Source: Curtobacterium sp. MCLR17_036 (GTDB lineage: Bacteria; Actinomycetota; Actinomycetes; Actinomycetales; Microbacteriaceae). Taken from it: 64,000 bases of DNA. Both the position numbers and the translations under genes were made by a program. Under the pieces are notes generated by a model. The model searched no databases and was not told the DNA's origin. It was given only the letters and a program-made list of their open reading frames with translations. This document shows positions 9,986-18,039 of this stretch, one piece after another (positions within the stretch are counted from its first letter, which is position 1; every line of letters begins with the position of its first letter). The stretch spans positions 3,410,001-3,474,000 of the forward strand of contig NZ_CP126269.1 of assembly GCF_003234445.2 (NCBI RefSeq). The letters run 5' to 3'.

Positions 9986-11461
9986 CTACTGCAGGCCCTT
10001 GCCCACGCGGCTGTGGCGGCGGCTGTACCCGAAGTAGACCGCGAACCCGATCGCCAGCCACGCGATGAAGCGCAGCCAGGTCTCGACCTCGAGGTTGAGC
10101 ATGAGCCAGAAGCACAGCACCGCCGAGAGGATCGGCAGCACCGGCACCCACGGCACCCGGAAGGCACGGGGCGCGTCCGGACGGGTCTTGCGCAGCACGA
10201 CGATGCCGATCGACACGAGGACGAACGCGGACAGCGTGCCGATGTTGATCATGCCCTCGAGGCGCTCGACGGCGGTGAACCCGGCGATGAACGCGACGAC
10301 GACACCGGCGACGACCTGCACGCGGACGGGCGTCTGGGTCTTCGGGTTCGTCTTGGAGAACCAGCGGGGCAGCAGACCGTCGCGGCTCATCGAGAACACG
10401 ATGCGGGACAGCCCGAGCAGCAGCACCATCACGACGGTGGTGAGACCGATGAGCGAGCCGATGGCGATGATGCCGGCGGCCCACGGCAGGCCCACGATGT
10501 CGAAGGCGGAGGCGAGGGAGGGTGCCTCCTCGTCGGCGAGGCGCTGGTAGGAGACCATGCCGGTGATGACGATGCTGACGCCGACGTAGAGCAGCGTGAC
10601 GATGCCGAGGCCGATGAAGATGCCGCGGGGCAGGGTCTTCTGCGGGTTCTCGGTCTCCTCGGCGCTCGTCGCGACGACGTCGAAGCCGATGAAGGCGAAG
10701 AACACGAGGGACGCGGCGGCGAGCAGGCCGAACACGCCGTACTGCGCGGGCGCGGACCCGGTCACGAACGACACGAGGGACTGCGTCAGCACGCCGCCCT
10801 CGGCGCCCTTGGTGGGCTCGGCCGGCGGGATGAAGGGGGTGAAGTTCGCGGCCTTGACGAAGAACGCACCGGCGACGATCACGAAGACGACGATGGCGAC
10901 CTTGATCACGGTGATGACCGCCGACACGCGGGAGGACAGGCGCGTCCCGAAGGCCAGCAGCACCGTGAAGACGCCGACGATCAGGACCGGACCCCAGGTG
11001 AACCCGATCGGGCCGAGCTGGATCGTGTCCGGGATCTCGATGCCGAACACCCCGAACGCGGTGCTCAGGTAGATGCCCCAGTACTTCGCGATCACGGCGC
11101 TCGCGGTCAGGGTCTCGAGGATGAGGTCCCACCCGACGATCCAGGCGAGCAGCTCGCCCATCGTCGCGTACGTGAACGTGTACGCGGAGCCGGCGACCGG
11201 GATCGTCGAGGCGAACTCGGCGTAGCACATGATCGCCAGGCCGCAGGTGACGGCGGCGAGCAGGAACGAGATGATGACGCCGGGCCCTGCGAAGTTCGCG
11301 GCGGCGTTCGCGCCGACCGAGAAGATGCCGGCGCCGACGGCGACCGCGATGCCCATCGCGGCGATGTCGAACGTCCGGAGGGAGCGTTTCAGGGACCTGC
11401 CCTGCTCCTCGGAGTCGGCCAGACTGGCCTCGATCGACTTGATGCGGAGCTTCGGTGCCAT
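9986..11461 (-). CDS. APC family amino-acid permease
   Basis: 491 residues from ATG 11461 (MAPKLRIKS). Twelve or so membrane segments. The first reads IAAMGIAVAVGAGIFSVG, with the GAGIF substrate-binding motif of the amino acid-polyamine-cation family. CYAEFAS and FIGFDVVATSAEETENPQKTLPRGI are characteristic of the cationic amino-acid transporter (YfnA/CAT) branch. The 5' leader holds an inverted repeat. Substrate not predictable. Confidence 0.9.
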   Translation of the reverse strand: MAPKLRIKSIEASLADSEEQGRSLKRSLRTFDIAAMGIAVAVGAGIFSVGANAAANFAGPGVIISFLLAAVTCGLAIMCYAEFASTIPVAGSAYTFTYATMGELLAWIVGWDLILETLTASAVIAKYWGIYLSTAFGVFGIEIPDTIQLGPIGFTWGPVLIVGVFTVLLAFGTRLSSRVSAVITVIKVAIVVFVIVAGAFFVKAANFTPFIPPAEPTKGAEGGVLTQSLVSFVTGSAPAQYGVFGLLAAASLVFFAFIGFDVVATSAEETENPQKTLPRGIFIGLGIVTLLYVGVSIVITGMVSYQRLADEEAPSLASAFDIVGLPWAAGIIAIGSLIGLTTVVMVLLLGLSRIVFSMSRDGLLPRWFSKTNPKTQTPVRVQVVAGVVVAFIAGFTAVERLEGMINIGTLSAFVLVSIGIVVLRKTRPDAPRAFRVPWVPVLPILSAVLCFWLMLNLEVETWLRFIAWLAIGFAVYFGYSRRHSRVGKGLQ

Positions 11462-11634
11462 GGGGTGGTTCCCGTCATCGGCTGGGCGGCGGACCTCGGA
11501 AGGGTACTGGTGTACCACCGCGTCACGCAAAGCGTCCGCCCGGACGGTCGGCCTCCGGGACCCGGTGCCGACGACAGGACGGCCGGGAGGCGCGGTGCCG
11601 GACCCACGTCCGGGCGCCGGCCCGGCAGCGGGTC
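11462..11634. promoter_or_regulatory. Leader of the APC permease gene
   Basis: Gene-free stretch. The inverted repeat GGTAC-TGGT-GTACC (11503-11516) lies about 45 nt upstream of the permease ATG and could be an operator or a short RNA hairpin. Nothing else recognised before the repeat array begins. Confidence 0.3.
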
Positions 11635-11884
11635 GGGTCAGCGAGTCGGGTCAGCGAGTCGGGTCAGCGAGTCAGGTCAGCGGATCGGGTCAGCGAGTCA
11701 GGTCAGCGGATCGGCGAGCGGGTCCGGTCAGCGGGGCCGGGCGAGCGGGCCGGGTCAGCGGGGCGCGTCAGCGGGCCGCGTCAGCGGGGCGCGTCAGCGG
11801 GCCGCGTCAGCGGGGCGCGTCAGCGGGCCGCGTCAGCGGGCCGCGTCAGCGGGCCGCGTCAGCGGGCCGCGTCAGCGGGCCGCG
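11635..11884. repeat. 13-bp tandem repeat array, about 19 copies
   Basis: Left part has units like GGGTCAGCGAGTC; right part drifts to SCGCGTCAGCGGG with very regular copies. The period of 13 holds throughout, apart from a degenerate patch at about 11712-11755. On the minus strand each unit supplies a TGA, and the first unit supplies the last codons (A-A-R) and stop of the HAD phosphatase gene at 11872. Copy number is likely to vary between strains. Confidence 0.9.
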
Positions 11885-12744
11885 CGCCAGTCCGCCAGGA
11901 AGCGGGCGCCCGCCTCGTCGTGGATGACACCGTCCGGCGCGGTGAGCACCGGGTACGGCGTGGCCGGCACCCCGTCGGCGGGACGGACGTCGACGTGCGC
12001 GACCTCGTGGCCGTTCGCGTGCAGCCAGTCCGCCATGGCGTAGTCGCTGCGCGAGTCCCCCATCGTGCGCCAGGCCGTCGGCAGGTCGCCGTCCTGCGCC
12101 AGGAGGTCGAGCGACCGCTCCGCGCCGAGGTCCTTGCCGCTGCGGTCCGACTCGACGTCGGTGGAGATGATGGTCGGGTCGACGCGCCACTGCACCGCAC
12201 CGTCGGCATCGGGGCGGACGTCGTCGAGGCGGCGCACGCCGAGGCCACGACGCTCGAGCGCGGCCATCGCCTTCGCGTCGAACTCGGCCTGGCGGGCGAG
12301 GTAGGTGGCGTTCGGCACCTCGACGCGCTGCTCGATCGAGACCATCGCGTGCTTCGTCTCGTCGAAGAACACCAGGTCGGCGTACTCGGCGCGCACGAGG
12401 TCGCGCATCTCGTCGGCGAAGTCCCGCGGGAGCGCGAGGTCCTCGGCGACGGTCAGCTCGCCCATGCCGCCGTCGTACTGCGGACCGATCGAGCACCACA
12501 CGGCGCCCTTCTCGCAGACGGCGTGCACGCGGCCGCCCTCGGCGAGGCCACCGGCGAGCAGCGGCCCGACGACCTCGCTCCGGATGAACGCGTCGCTCCG
12601 CCCCGTGTTGAAGACGACGGGGACGCCCTCGGCGGCCAGGGCGACGATGTCGTCGACGATGCTCGGGATCGCGATGGTGCGCGAGACCGGGCTCGCGATG
12701 GGTCCGTCGACGTCGAGCAGGAGACCGAGGCGGGGTGCGTTCAC
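11872..12744 (-). CDS. HAD superfamily phosphatase (Cof-like)
   Basis: 290 residues from GTG 12744, preceded by GGAGGG. Motif I is LLLDVDGPIASP (nucleophile and acid Asp), motif II is VVFNTGRSD, motif IV is MGDSRSDYAMADWL. The large cap between II and III is of the C2 kind found in sugar- or nucleotide-phosphate phosphatases. The C-terminal residues and stop come from the first unit of a 13-bp tandem array. The start lies 18 nt past the stop of the upstream hydrolase gene, so the two are probably one operon. Substrate unknown. Confidence 0.82.
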   Translation of the reverse strand: MNAPRLGLLLDVDGPIASPVSRTIAIPSIVDDIVALAAEGVPVVFNTGRSDAFIRSEVVGPLLAGGLAEGGRVHAVCEKGAVWCSIGPQYDGGMGELTVAEDLALPRDFADEMRDLVRAEYADLVFFDETKHAMVSIEQRVEVPNATYLARQAEFDAKAMAALERRGLGVRRLDDVRPDADGAVQWRVDPTIISTDVESDRSGKDLGAERSLDLLAQDGDLPTAWRTMGDSRSDYAMADWLHANGHEVAHVDVRPADGVPATPYPVLTAPDGVIHDEAGARFLADWRAAR

Positions 12745-12762
12745 CCCTCCATCCTCTCGCAG

Positions 12763-13584
12763 TCAGCTGCTCGGCGAGCCGACCCGGGCGACGAACGCGT
12801 CGAGGACCTGACCGATGGCCGCGGGGTCGGGGACGTGGCCCTGCCCGGCGACCTCGGCGTACTCGGAACCGGGCACGGCCCCGACGACGGCGCGGGCGGC
12901 CCGACGCATCCAGTCGAGGCTGTCCGACCCCGCGGCGACGAGCACCGGCACGCCGACGGCCGAGGCCACGCGCTCGGGGATCGCCAGACCGTTCATGACC
13001 CGAACGTCGCGGCCGAGCACGTGCGCGTCGGCCACGAGCGACCGCCAGAGCCCGCTCCGCAGGCGCAGCGCCGAGATCTGCCCCATCGGCACCCCGAGGA
13101 CCTGCGCGAGGAAGGCGCGCACCGCCTGGGCGCGGCGACCGGCGGCGACGTGCTCGTCGAGCAGGTCGGCGAACACCACGTCGTCGGCGTGCGGGTCGAC
13201 GCTCGCCCGGTACGGCGGTTCGTACAGCACGGCCGCGTCGATCGGCACACCGGCGGCGAGGCCGCGCAGCACCACACCGGCCCCGACGCAGATGCCCAGT
13301 GCGGACACCGGGCCGTCGACGCTCGCCACGACGGCGGCGAGGTCCTGGACCTCGCGGTCGACCGACCACGGCCGGGTGTCCCCGCTCGCCCCGCGGCCGC
13401 GGCGGTCGTAGGTGACGACGCGGTGACGGTCGCGCAGGGCGGCCGTGACGCGGCCGAGGTAGTGGCTGTCCCGGTGGTCGAAGGCGCCGGCGAGCACGAC
13501 GAGCGCCGGCCCCGTCCCCGACTCGGAGACGGCGATGACGGTCCCGTCGGCGGAGACGACGGTGCGGTCGACGTGCTGGTCCAT
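12763..13584 (-). CDS. Alpha/beta hydrolase with a cysteine at the nucleophile position
   Basis: 273 residues. The fold is shown by YDRRGRGASG (strand 4 region), the nucleophile elbow GICVGAG (residues 97-103), a late Asp (AAGSDSLDW) and His (VAGQGHVPD). The elbow has Cys99 where most family members have Ser. Dienelactone hydrolase-like enzymes use Cys, so activity is possible but unusual. Upstream of the HAD phosphatase gene in the same direction. A ribosome binding site is hard to define (CAAGGAC before ATG 13584). Confidence 0.82.
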   Translation of the reverse strand: MDQHVDRTVVSADGTVIAVSESGTGPALVVLAGAFDHRDSHYLGRVTAALRDRHRVVTYDRRGRGASGDTRPWSVDREVQDLAAVVASVDGPVSALGICVGAGVVLRGLAAGVPIDAAVLYEPPYRASVDPHADDVVFADLLDEHVAAGRRAQAVRAFLAQVLGVPMGQISALRLRSGLWRSLVADAHVLGRDVRVMNGLAIPERVASAVGVPVLVAAGSDSLDWMRRAARAVVGAVPGSEYAEVAGQGHVPDPAAIGQVLDAFVARVGSPSS

Positions 13585-13745
13585 GGTGTCCTTGCGAGGT
13601 GGGGCGACGGCGCTGCGTCGGGTCCTCGGGTCGGACCGTGCGGGTCGGTCCGTTCATCGTGACAGCGGAGCGCTCCCACGTCGACACCCGCAACCAGGGG
13701 GAAGGGCGGAACGGTCGGTCTGCCGTCGCGACCCCGAGCGGTGGC

Positions 13746-13825
13746 CCGTCGGCCCGTCAGCCCGTCAGTCCGTCAGTCCGTCAGTCCGTCAGTCCGTCAG
13801 TCCGTCAGTCCGTCAGTCCGTCAGC
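13746..13825. repeat. 8-bp tandem repeat array, 10 copies
   Basis: Ten consecutive 8-mers: CCGTCGGC, CCGTCAGC, seven copies of CCGTCAGT, and CCGTCAGC. The array ends exactly at the stop codon of ogt (13826). On the minus strand the units read ACTGACGG, giving a run of TGA triplets after the gene. The rest of the gap 13585-13745 shows nothing I recognise. Confidence 0.92.
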
Positions 13826-14338
13826 TCAGACGAGCGCCGAGCTGCCGACCGATTCCCGCTCGAGCAGGGAGCGCTTGACGTCGAGTCCCCACGCGAAGCC
13901 GCCGAGGGTGCCGTCCGAGCGCAGGACCCGGTGGCACGGCACGAACAGGGCCGGGGCGTTCCGTGCACACACGCTCGCGGCGGCGCGGACGGCGTCCGGT
14001 CGGCCCATCGCCGCCGCGAAGCCGGTGTAGGTCAGGGTCGTGCCGGCCGGGATGCGCCGCAGCTGGCGCCAGCCCTCGGCGAAGAGCTCGGTGCCGAACT
14101 GCCGCACCGGCACCTGCATCGCGTGCTCGACGTCGCCGTCGTAGAAGGCGTCGACCGCCCCGGCCGAGGCGACCCGGCCCACGGTGACGTGCTGGGGCCG
14201 GTGCCGGTCGGCGATCCGGCCGAGGATGCGGTCGACCGAGTCGGTCCACCCCGAGGCGAGCACGCGCCCCTCGGTGTCCTCGAGCACGGTGAAGGGTCCG
14301 TCGGGGGTGTCCAGGGTCTGGATGGTCGCGTTGGTCAT
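13826..14338 (-). CDS. ogt: Methylated-DNA-[protein]-cysteine S-methyltransferase
   Basis: 170 residues from ATG 14338. Suicide repair protein that takes the alkyl group from O6-alkylguanine onto Cys135 of the motif VPCHRVL. The preceding AAAMGRPDAVRAAASVCARNAP is the DNA-binding recognition helix region. Its start overlaps the stop of the Ada/AlkA gene (ATGA), so the two alkylation-repair genes are translationally coupled. An 8-bp repeat array starts directly after its stop. Confidence 0.95.
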   Translation of the reverse strand: MTNATIQTLDTPDGPFTVLEDTEGRVLASGWTDSVDRILGRIADRHRPQHVTVGRVASAGAVDAFYDGDVEHAMQVPVRQFGTELFAEGWRQLRRIPAGTTLTYTGFAAAMGRPDAVRAAASVCARNAPALFVPCHRVLRSDGTLGGFAWGLDVKRSLLERESVGSSALV

Positions 14339-15900
14339 CGTTCGTCCTTCCGGGAGTCGGTGGGGCGCACGGCTGCCGTGGTCATCGCGCGGTCGATGAC
14401 CGGTCGCCAGCAGTGCATCGTCAGGTAGCTCCGCCAGGGCGCCACCTGCTCCGACCATAGGGAGAGCTCGCGTGCCGATCCGGGCAGGCCGAGGACCTGT
14501 GCACCGTTCCGCACCGCGAGGTCGCTGTGGAGGAGGATGTCCGGATGGTGCCGCACCCGCAGCGCCACCGAGTCGGCGGTCCACGGGCCGATGCCCTTCA
14601 CGGCGAGGAGCCCGGCGCGGAGCTCGTCGACCGACTGCGCCGCGTCGACGACGAGCGACCCGTCGGCGAGCGCCGCGGCCACGCGCAGGATCGTGTCCAC
14701 CCGCGCCGCCGGACCGCGCAGGACCTCGGCGCCCCGTTCCGCGATCACGGCCGCCGACGGGAACAGCACCGCGTCGGGTGCGACGGCCGGGTCGACGGGG
14801 CTGCCGAGCGCCGCGACGAGCCGTCCCTGCGCCGTGCGGGCCGCCGCGACGGAGACCTGTTGTCCGATGAGGGTGCGGAACACCAGCTCGTGCGCGTCGA
14901 CCACCCCGGGCAGCCGGATGCCCGGTACCCGGGCCACGGCCCCGGCGAGCTCGGGGACCGACCCGAGGACGGCGTCGACGGCGGCCGGGTCGGCGTCGAG
15001 GTCGAAGGCGGCGCGGACCCGCGCGACGAGTGCGGGCAGGTCCGACAGGTCGGTGACCCGGACCCGCAGGTCGATGCCGGTTCCGCGACCCGGCGCCGTG
15101 GACCCGGCCACCCCGGGGACCGCGGCCGTCGCGGTGAAGCGGGCCGGGCCTCCTGGCAGGGTGAGCACGCGCCCGTAGGAGGTGACCCGGCCCGCCGGGT
15201 CGACCCCCACCTGTTCCATTCCCGGCAGCGCGTGCAACGCGTGCCAGTCGAGCAGCCCCTGCGCGTCGAACGGCTCGCGGGCCGGCAGGTGCACGTGCAG
15301 GTCCCCGTCGGGCGTCGCGCGCGTCGTGCGCCGGGCGCGGAGCTCGGTCGGGGTGACGGCGAAGACCTCGCGGACGGTGTCGTTGAACTGCCGGACGCTC
15401 CGGAACCCCGCGGCGAAGGCGACGTCGGCGACGGGCAGGTCGGACGAGGTGAGCAGCGTGCGCGCGGTCTGCGCGCGGTGCGCTCGGCTGAGCGCCTTCG
15501 GGCCGGCGCCGAGCTCGGCGGTCATGATCCGGTTGAGCTGTCGCTCGGAGTAGCCGAGGCGGGCGGCGAGGCCCGGTACGCCGTCCCGTTCGACGACCCC
15601 GTCGAGCACGAGGCGCATGGCGCGTCCGGCGACGTCCTCGCGCAGGTCCCACTCGGGGCTGCCCGGCGTGGCCTCGGGCAGGCACCGCTTGCACGCACGG
15701 AAGCCGGCGAGGTGTGCCGCGGCGCTGGTGCGGTAGAAGGTGACGCCCGCTTCGCTCGGGGTCCTGGCGGGGCAGGACGGCCGGCAGTAGATGCCGGTCG
15801 AGTGCACGGCCGTGACGAACTGGCCGTCGAACCGGGCGTCGCGCGAGGCGACGACGCGGTGCCGTTCGGCGTGCAGCGGGTCGGTGACGGGGGTGGACAC
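14335..15900 (-). CDS. Ada-type regulator fused to AlkA 3-methyladenine DNA glycosylase
   Basis: 521 residues from GTG 15900. Domains in order: Ada zinc/methyl-acceptor domain with Cys in STGIYCRPSCPAR and RACKRCLPE (residues about 35-75); AraC-type helix-turn-helix (DLPVADVAFAAGFRSVRQFN, about 150-170); AlkA N-terminal domain; HhH-GPD glycosylase with the hairpin LLAVKGIGPWTADSVALR and catalytic Asp of HPDILLHSDLAVR. It senses methylation damage and excises alkylated bases. The start follows CACGCT-GGTCCG, a -10-like element 6 nt away. Operon with ogt. Confidence 0.93.
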   Translation of the reverse strand: MSTPVTDPLHAERHRVVASRDARFDGQFVTAVHSTGIYCRPSCPARTPSEAGVTFYRTSAAAHLAGFRACKRCLPEATPGSPEWDLREDVAGRAMRLVLDGVVERDGVPGLAARLGYSERQLNRIMTAELGAGPKALSRAHRAQTARTLLTSSDLPVADVAFAAGFRSVRQFNDTVREVFAVTPTELRARRTTRATPDGDLHVHLPAREPFDAQGLLDWHALHALPGMEQVGVDPAGRVTSYGRVLTLPGGPARFTATAAVPGVAGSTAPGRGTGIDLRVRVTDLSDLPALVARVRAAFDLDADPAAVDAVLGSVPELAGAVARVPGIRLPGVVDAHELVFRTLIGQQVSVAAARTAQGRLVAALGSPVDPAVAPDAVLFPSAAVIAERGAEVLRGPAARVDTILRVAAALADGSLVVDAAQSVDELRAGLLAVKGIGPWTADSVALRVRHHPDILLHSDLAVRNGAQVLGLPGSARELSLWSEQVAPWRSYLTMHCWRPVIDRAMTTAAVRPTDSRKDER

Positions 15901-16013
15901 CGGACCAGCGTGGCACGCACCACCGACGCGGCACTGGCGGGAATCGGACGGGGCAGTGCGGGTCACGTCCGGTGCGGGGCGGTCGACCGGGAGGCCCGAC
16001 TAGCGTTGGGCGG

Positions 16014-16592
16014 GTGCACTCCGGAGACGACGTGGCCGGTCCCGGCGACCTGCCGTACGCCACCGAGGTCGAGGTCGCGCTGCTCCTGGTGTCGCGGCGG
16101 CACCGGTACCTGGGGCGGCCGTCGGACGGGGCCGAACCGGTGCTGCCGACCGATCCGGACGAGCGCCGCGACCGTGTCGAGCTGCGCGCGGGCCTCGGGA
16201 TCGTCGGTGACCGGTACTTCGCCTCGCGGGCGCACGTGCACGCGTCCGTGACGGTGATCGGCCTGGAGCCGCTCGAGGCCGTCGGCGTCGAGCTCGGGGT
16301 ACCGGTGGACCCGGTCGCGACCCGACGCAACGTGTTCCTGCGCGGGGCCGACGTCGAGGCGCTCCGCGGTGAGCCCTTCTCGCTGACGAGCGCGGCCGAG
16401 GGGTCGGTCCCGGTGCTGTTCCGGGGTCACCGGCCGGCGAACCCCTGCGCCTGGATGGACCACGAGGTGGCGCCGGGGGCCTTCCGGGCGATGCGCGGAC
16501 GGGGCGGCGTGCGGTGCGACCCCGAGTCCGACGGTGTGCTCACCCTCGGACCCGCGGTGCTCCGCACGGCCCGCCCCGTCGCGCTGCGCTGA
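16014..16592 (+). CDS. MOSC domain protein
   Basis: 192 residues from GTG 16014, chosen because TAGCGT (16001-16006) lies 7 nt upstream as a leaderless-type -10 element. The protein matches the small stand-alone MOSC (molybdenum cofactor sulfurase C-terminal) family: GIVGDRYF, RRNVFLRGADVEAL, and NPCAWMDHEVAPGAFRAMRGRGGVRC with the conserved Cys. Such proteins are thought to carry sulfur for metal-sulfur cofactors. No partner gene nearby. Confidence 0.8.
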   Translation: MHSGDDVAGPGDLPYATEVEVALLLVSRRHRYLGRPSDGAEPVLPTDPDERRDRVELRAGLGIVGDRYFASRAHVHASVTVIGLEPLEAVGVELGVPVDPVATRRNVFLRGADVEALRGEPFSLTSAAEGSVPVLFRGHRPANPCAWMDHEVAPGAFRAMRGRGGVRCDPESDGVLTLGPAVLRTARPVALR

Positions 16593-16607
16593 CCGGCGGG
16601 TGCGGTC

Positions 16608-17150
16608 CTACGCGGTGAGGACGCGCTCGATGCCGTCGACGAAGGCGGGCAGGTCGTCGGGGTTCCGCGAGGTCACGAAGCCGTCGGCGACCTGGACCTC
16701 CTGGTCCACCCACTCCGCGCCGGCGTTGCGGACGTCGGTCTGCAGCGACGGGTACGAGGTGATCGTCCTGCCGGTGAGGACACCGGCCTCGATGAGGGTC
16801 CACGGACCGTGGCAGATCGCGGCGACGGGCTTGCCCGCCTCGACGAACGCCTTGACGAGCGCGACGGCCTGGCCGTCGGTGCGCAGGGTGTCCGCGTTGA
16901 TGGTGCCGCCGGGGACGACGAGAGCGTCGTAGTCCGCCGCCGTGACACCGTCGATGGTGGTGTCGACGTCGACCGACTTGCCCGGGTCCTTGTCGCCGAC
17001 GAGGGTCGCGATCGAGCCGGACTCCTGCGCCGCGACCGTCACGGTCGCGCCGCGCTCGCGCAGCTGGTCGGTGGGGACGACGATCTCGTCCTGCTCCACG
17101 CCGTAGTTCGTCGCGATGACGAGGATCTTCTTGCCGTCGAGGGCTGCCAT
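16608..17150 (-). CDS. DJ-1/PfpI family protein (class I glutamine amidotransferase-like)
   Basis: 180 residues from ATG 17150; AGGAAGGAGCGACC gives a strong ribosome binding site. Nucleophile Cys in PVAAICHGPWTL. DYDALVVPGGT supplies the strand before the acid. Length and motifs fit the YhbO/PfpI group, described as general-stress deglycase or glyoxalase-III-like proteins. Convergent with the MOSC gene with 15 nt between stops. Confidence 0.9.
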   Translation of the reverse strand: MAALDGKKILVIATNYGVEQDEIVVPTDQLRERGATVTVAAQESGSIATLVGDKDPGKSVDVDTTIDGVTAADYDALVVPGGTINADTLRTDGQAVALVKAFVEAGKPVAAICHGPWTLIEAGVLTGRTITSYPSLQTDVRNAGAEWVDQEVQVADGFVTSRNPDDLPAFVDGIERVLTA

Positions 17151-17266
17151 GGTCGCTCCTTCCGCGGCCCGGTGGTTCCGGCCGCACTTCCACGGGCCGG
17201 TGTCCCCGGCCGCTCGTCCAGGGTCGTCGCCGACGGCTGGGCACGTCCGCAGGACGGAGCCGACGT

Positions 17267-17920
17267 TCAGCCTCGTATGCGGAAAGCGGCCCCGTCGGCC
17301 GTCACGGTGATGCCGTCGTACCCCGGCACGCGGTGCAGCCCGGCCGTGACGTCCGACTCGTGCCCACCCACCACGACGGTCGTCGCACCGGAGGCGATCG
17401 CGGACTCGAGCCCGGCCGGCGCGTCCTCGAAGGCGACGCAGTCGGCCGCGTCGACGCCGAGCAGGGCGGCGCCGCGCAGGTAGCCGTCGGGGTGCGGCTT
17501 GCCGTGCTCGACGTCCTCCGACGGCACGAACGCCGTCGGCATCGTCAGCCCGGCGGCGGCCATCCGCCCGACGGCGAGGTCGCGGGGCGCACTCGTCACG
17601 AGCGCCACGGGCACACCGGCCGCGAGGAGCCGCTCGACGAACGCCGCGGCGCCGGGGATCTCGGCGATGCCCTCGGTGCTGGCGCTCTCCTCGTCGACCA
17701 GGCGCGCGGCGATGCGCAGCTGCTCGTCGGTGTCCAGGTCGGGCAGGAAGCGCTGGATCGTGCTGATCGCCTGGCGGCCGTGCGAGAACGCGAGGATCTC
17801 GGCGGGGTCGATGCCGTGCTCCTCGGCGAAGCGGGTCCAGGTCGCCTCGACCACCGCGGTCGAGTCCACCAGGGTCCCGTCCATGTCGAAGAGGACCCCG
17901 GACGCCACGATGTCGATCAC
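17267..17920 (-). CDS. HAD family sugar-phosphate phosphatase
   Basis: 217 residues from GTG 17920; TAGGGT (17933-17928) is 7 nt upstream. Motif I GVLFDMDGTLVDS, motif II VALVTSAP, Lys in EHGKPHPDGYLRGA, motif IV VAFEDAPAGLESAIASG. The helical C1 cap and size match the beta-phosphoglucomutase-like sugar phosphatases (YfbT/YniC/DOG1 group). Substrate not deducible. Confidence 0.9.
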   Translation of the reverse strand: MIDIVASGVLFDMDGTLVDSTAVVEATWTRFAEEHGIDPAEILAFSHGRQAISTIQRFLPDLDTDEQLRIAARLVDEESASTEGIAEIPGAAAFVERLLAAGVPVALVTSAPRDLAVGRMAAAGLTMPTAFVPSEDVEHGKPHPDGYLRGAALLGVDAADCVAFEDAPAGLESAIASGATTVVVGGHESDVTAGLHRVPGYDGITVTADGAAFRIRG

Positions 17921-17966
17921 ACGCCCGACCCTAGCGCCCGCGTGTCCGACGGGGCCGGGGCGGTGT

Positions 17967-18023
17967 CGAGTGAGCAGATGATGTCGGGTCGAGCGGGCCG
18001 AGGCGACGTCTCCTGCTCACTCG
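17967..18023. terminator. Long hairpin after the pterin operon (family B repeat)
   Basis: Arms CGAGTGAGCAG (17967-17977) and CTGCTCACTCG (18013-18023) pair perfectly; an inner imperfect stem (GATGTCG with CGACGTC) extends it. It lies 17 nt past the stop of the RibD-like gene. TGAGCAG-5 nt-GTCGGGT is shared with the hairpin at 32551-32605. Confidence 0.7.
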
Positions 18024-18039
18024 GTGCCCGAACGGTGCG

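Noticed and set aside
11635..11884. CRISPR array or replication origin iterons
   Set aside because: A 13-bp period with no spacers excludes CRISPR. There is no dnaA or rep gene, no AT-rich region, and no DnaA boxes nearby.
10013..12043. Plus-strand frame covering the APC permease antisense and the 13-bp array
   Set aside because: The translated repeat (GQRxGSA-like) arises from the tandem DNA repeat; there is no start signal and it runs opposite to real genes.
13746..13825. CRISPR array
   Set aside because: Units of 8 bp follow each other with no spacers, and no cas genes are near.
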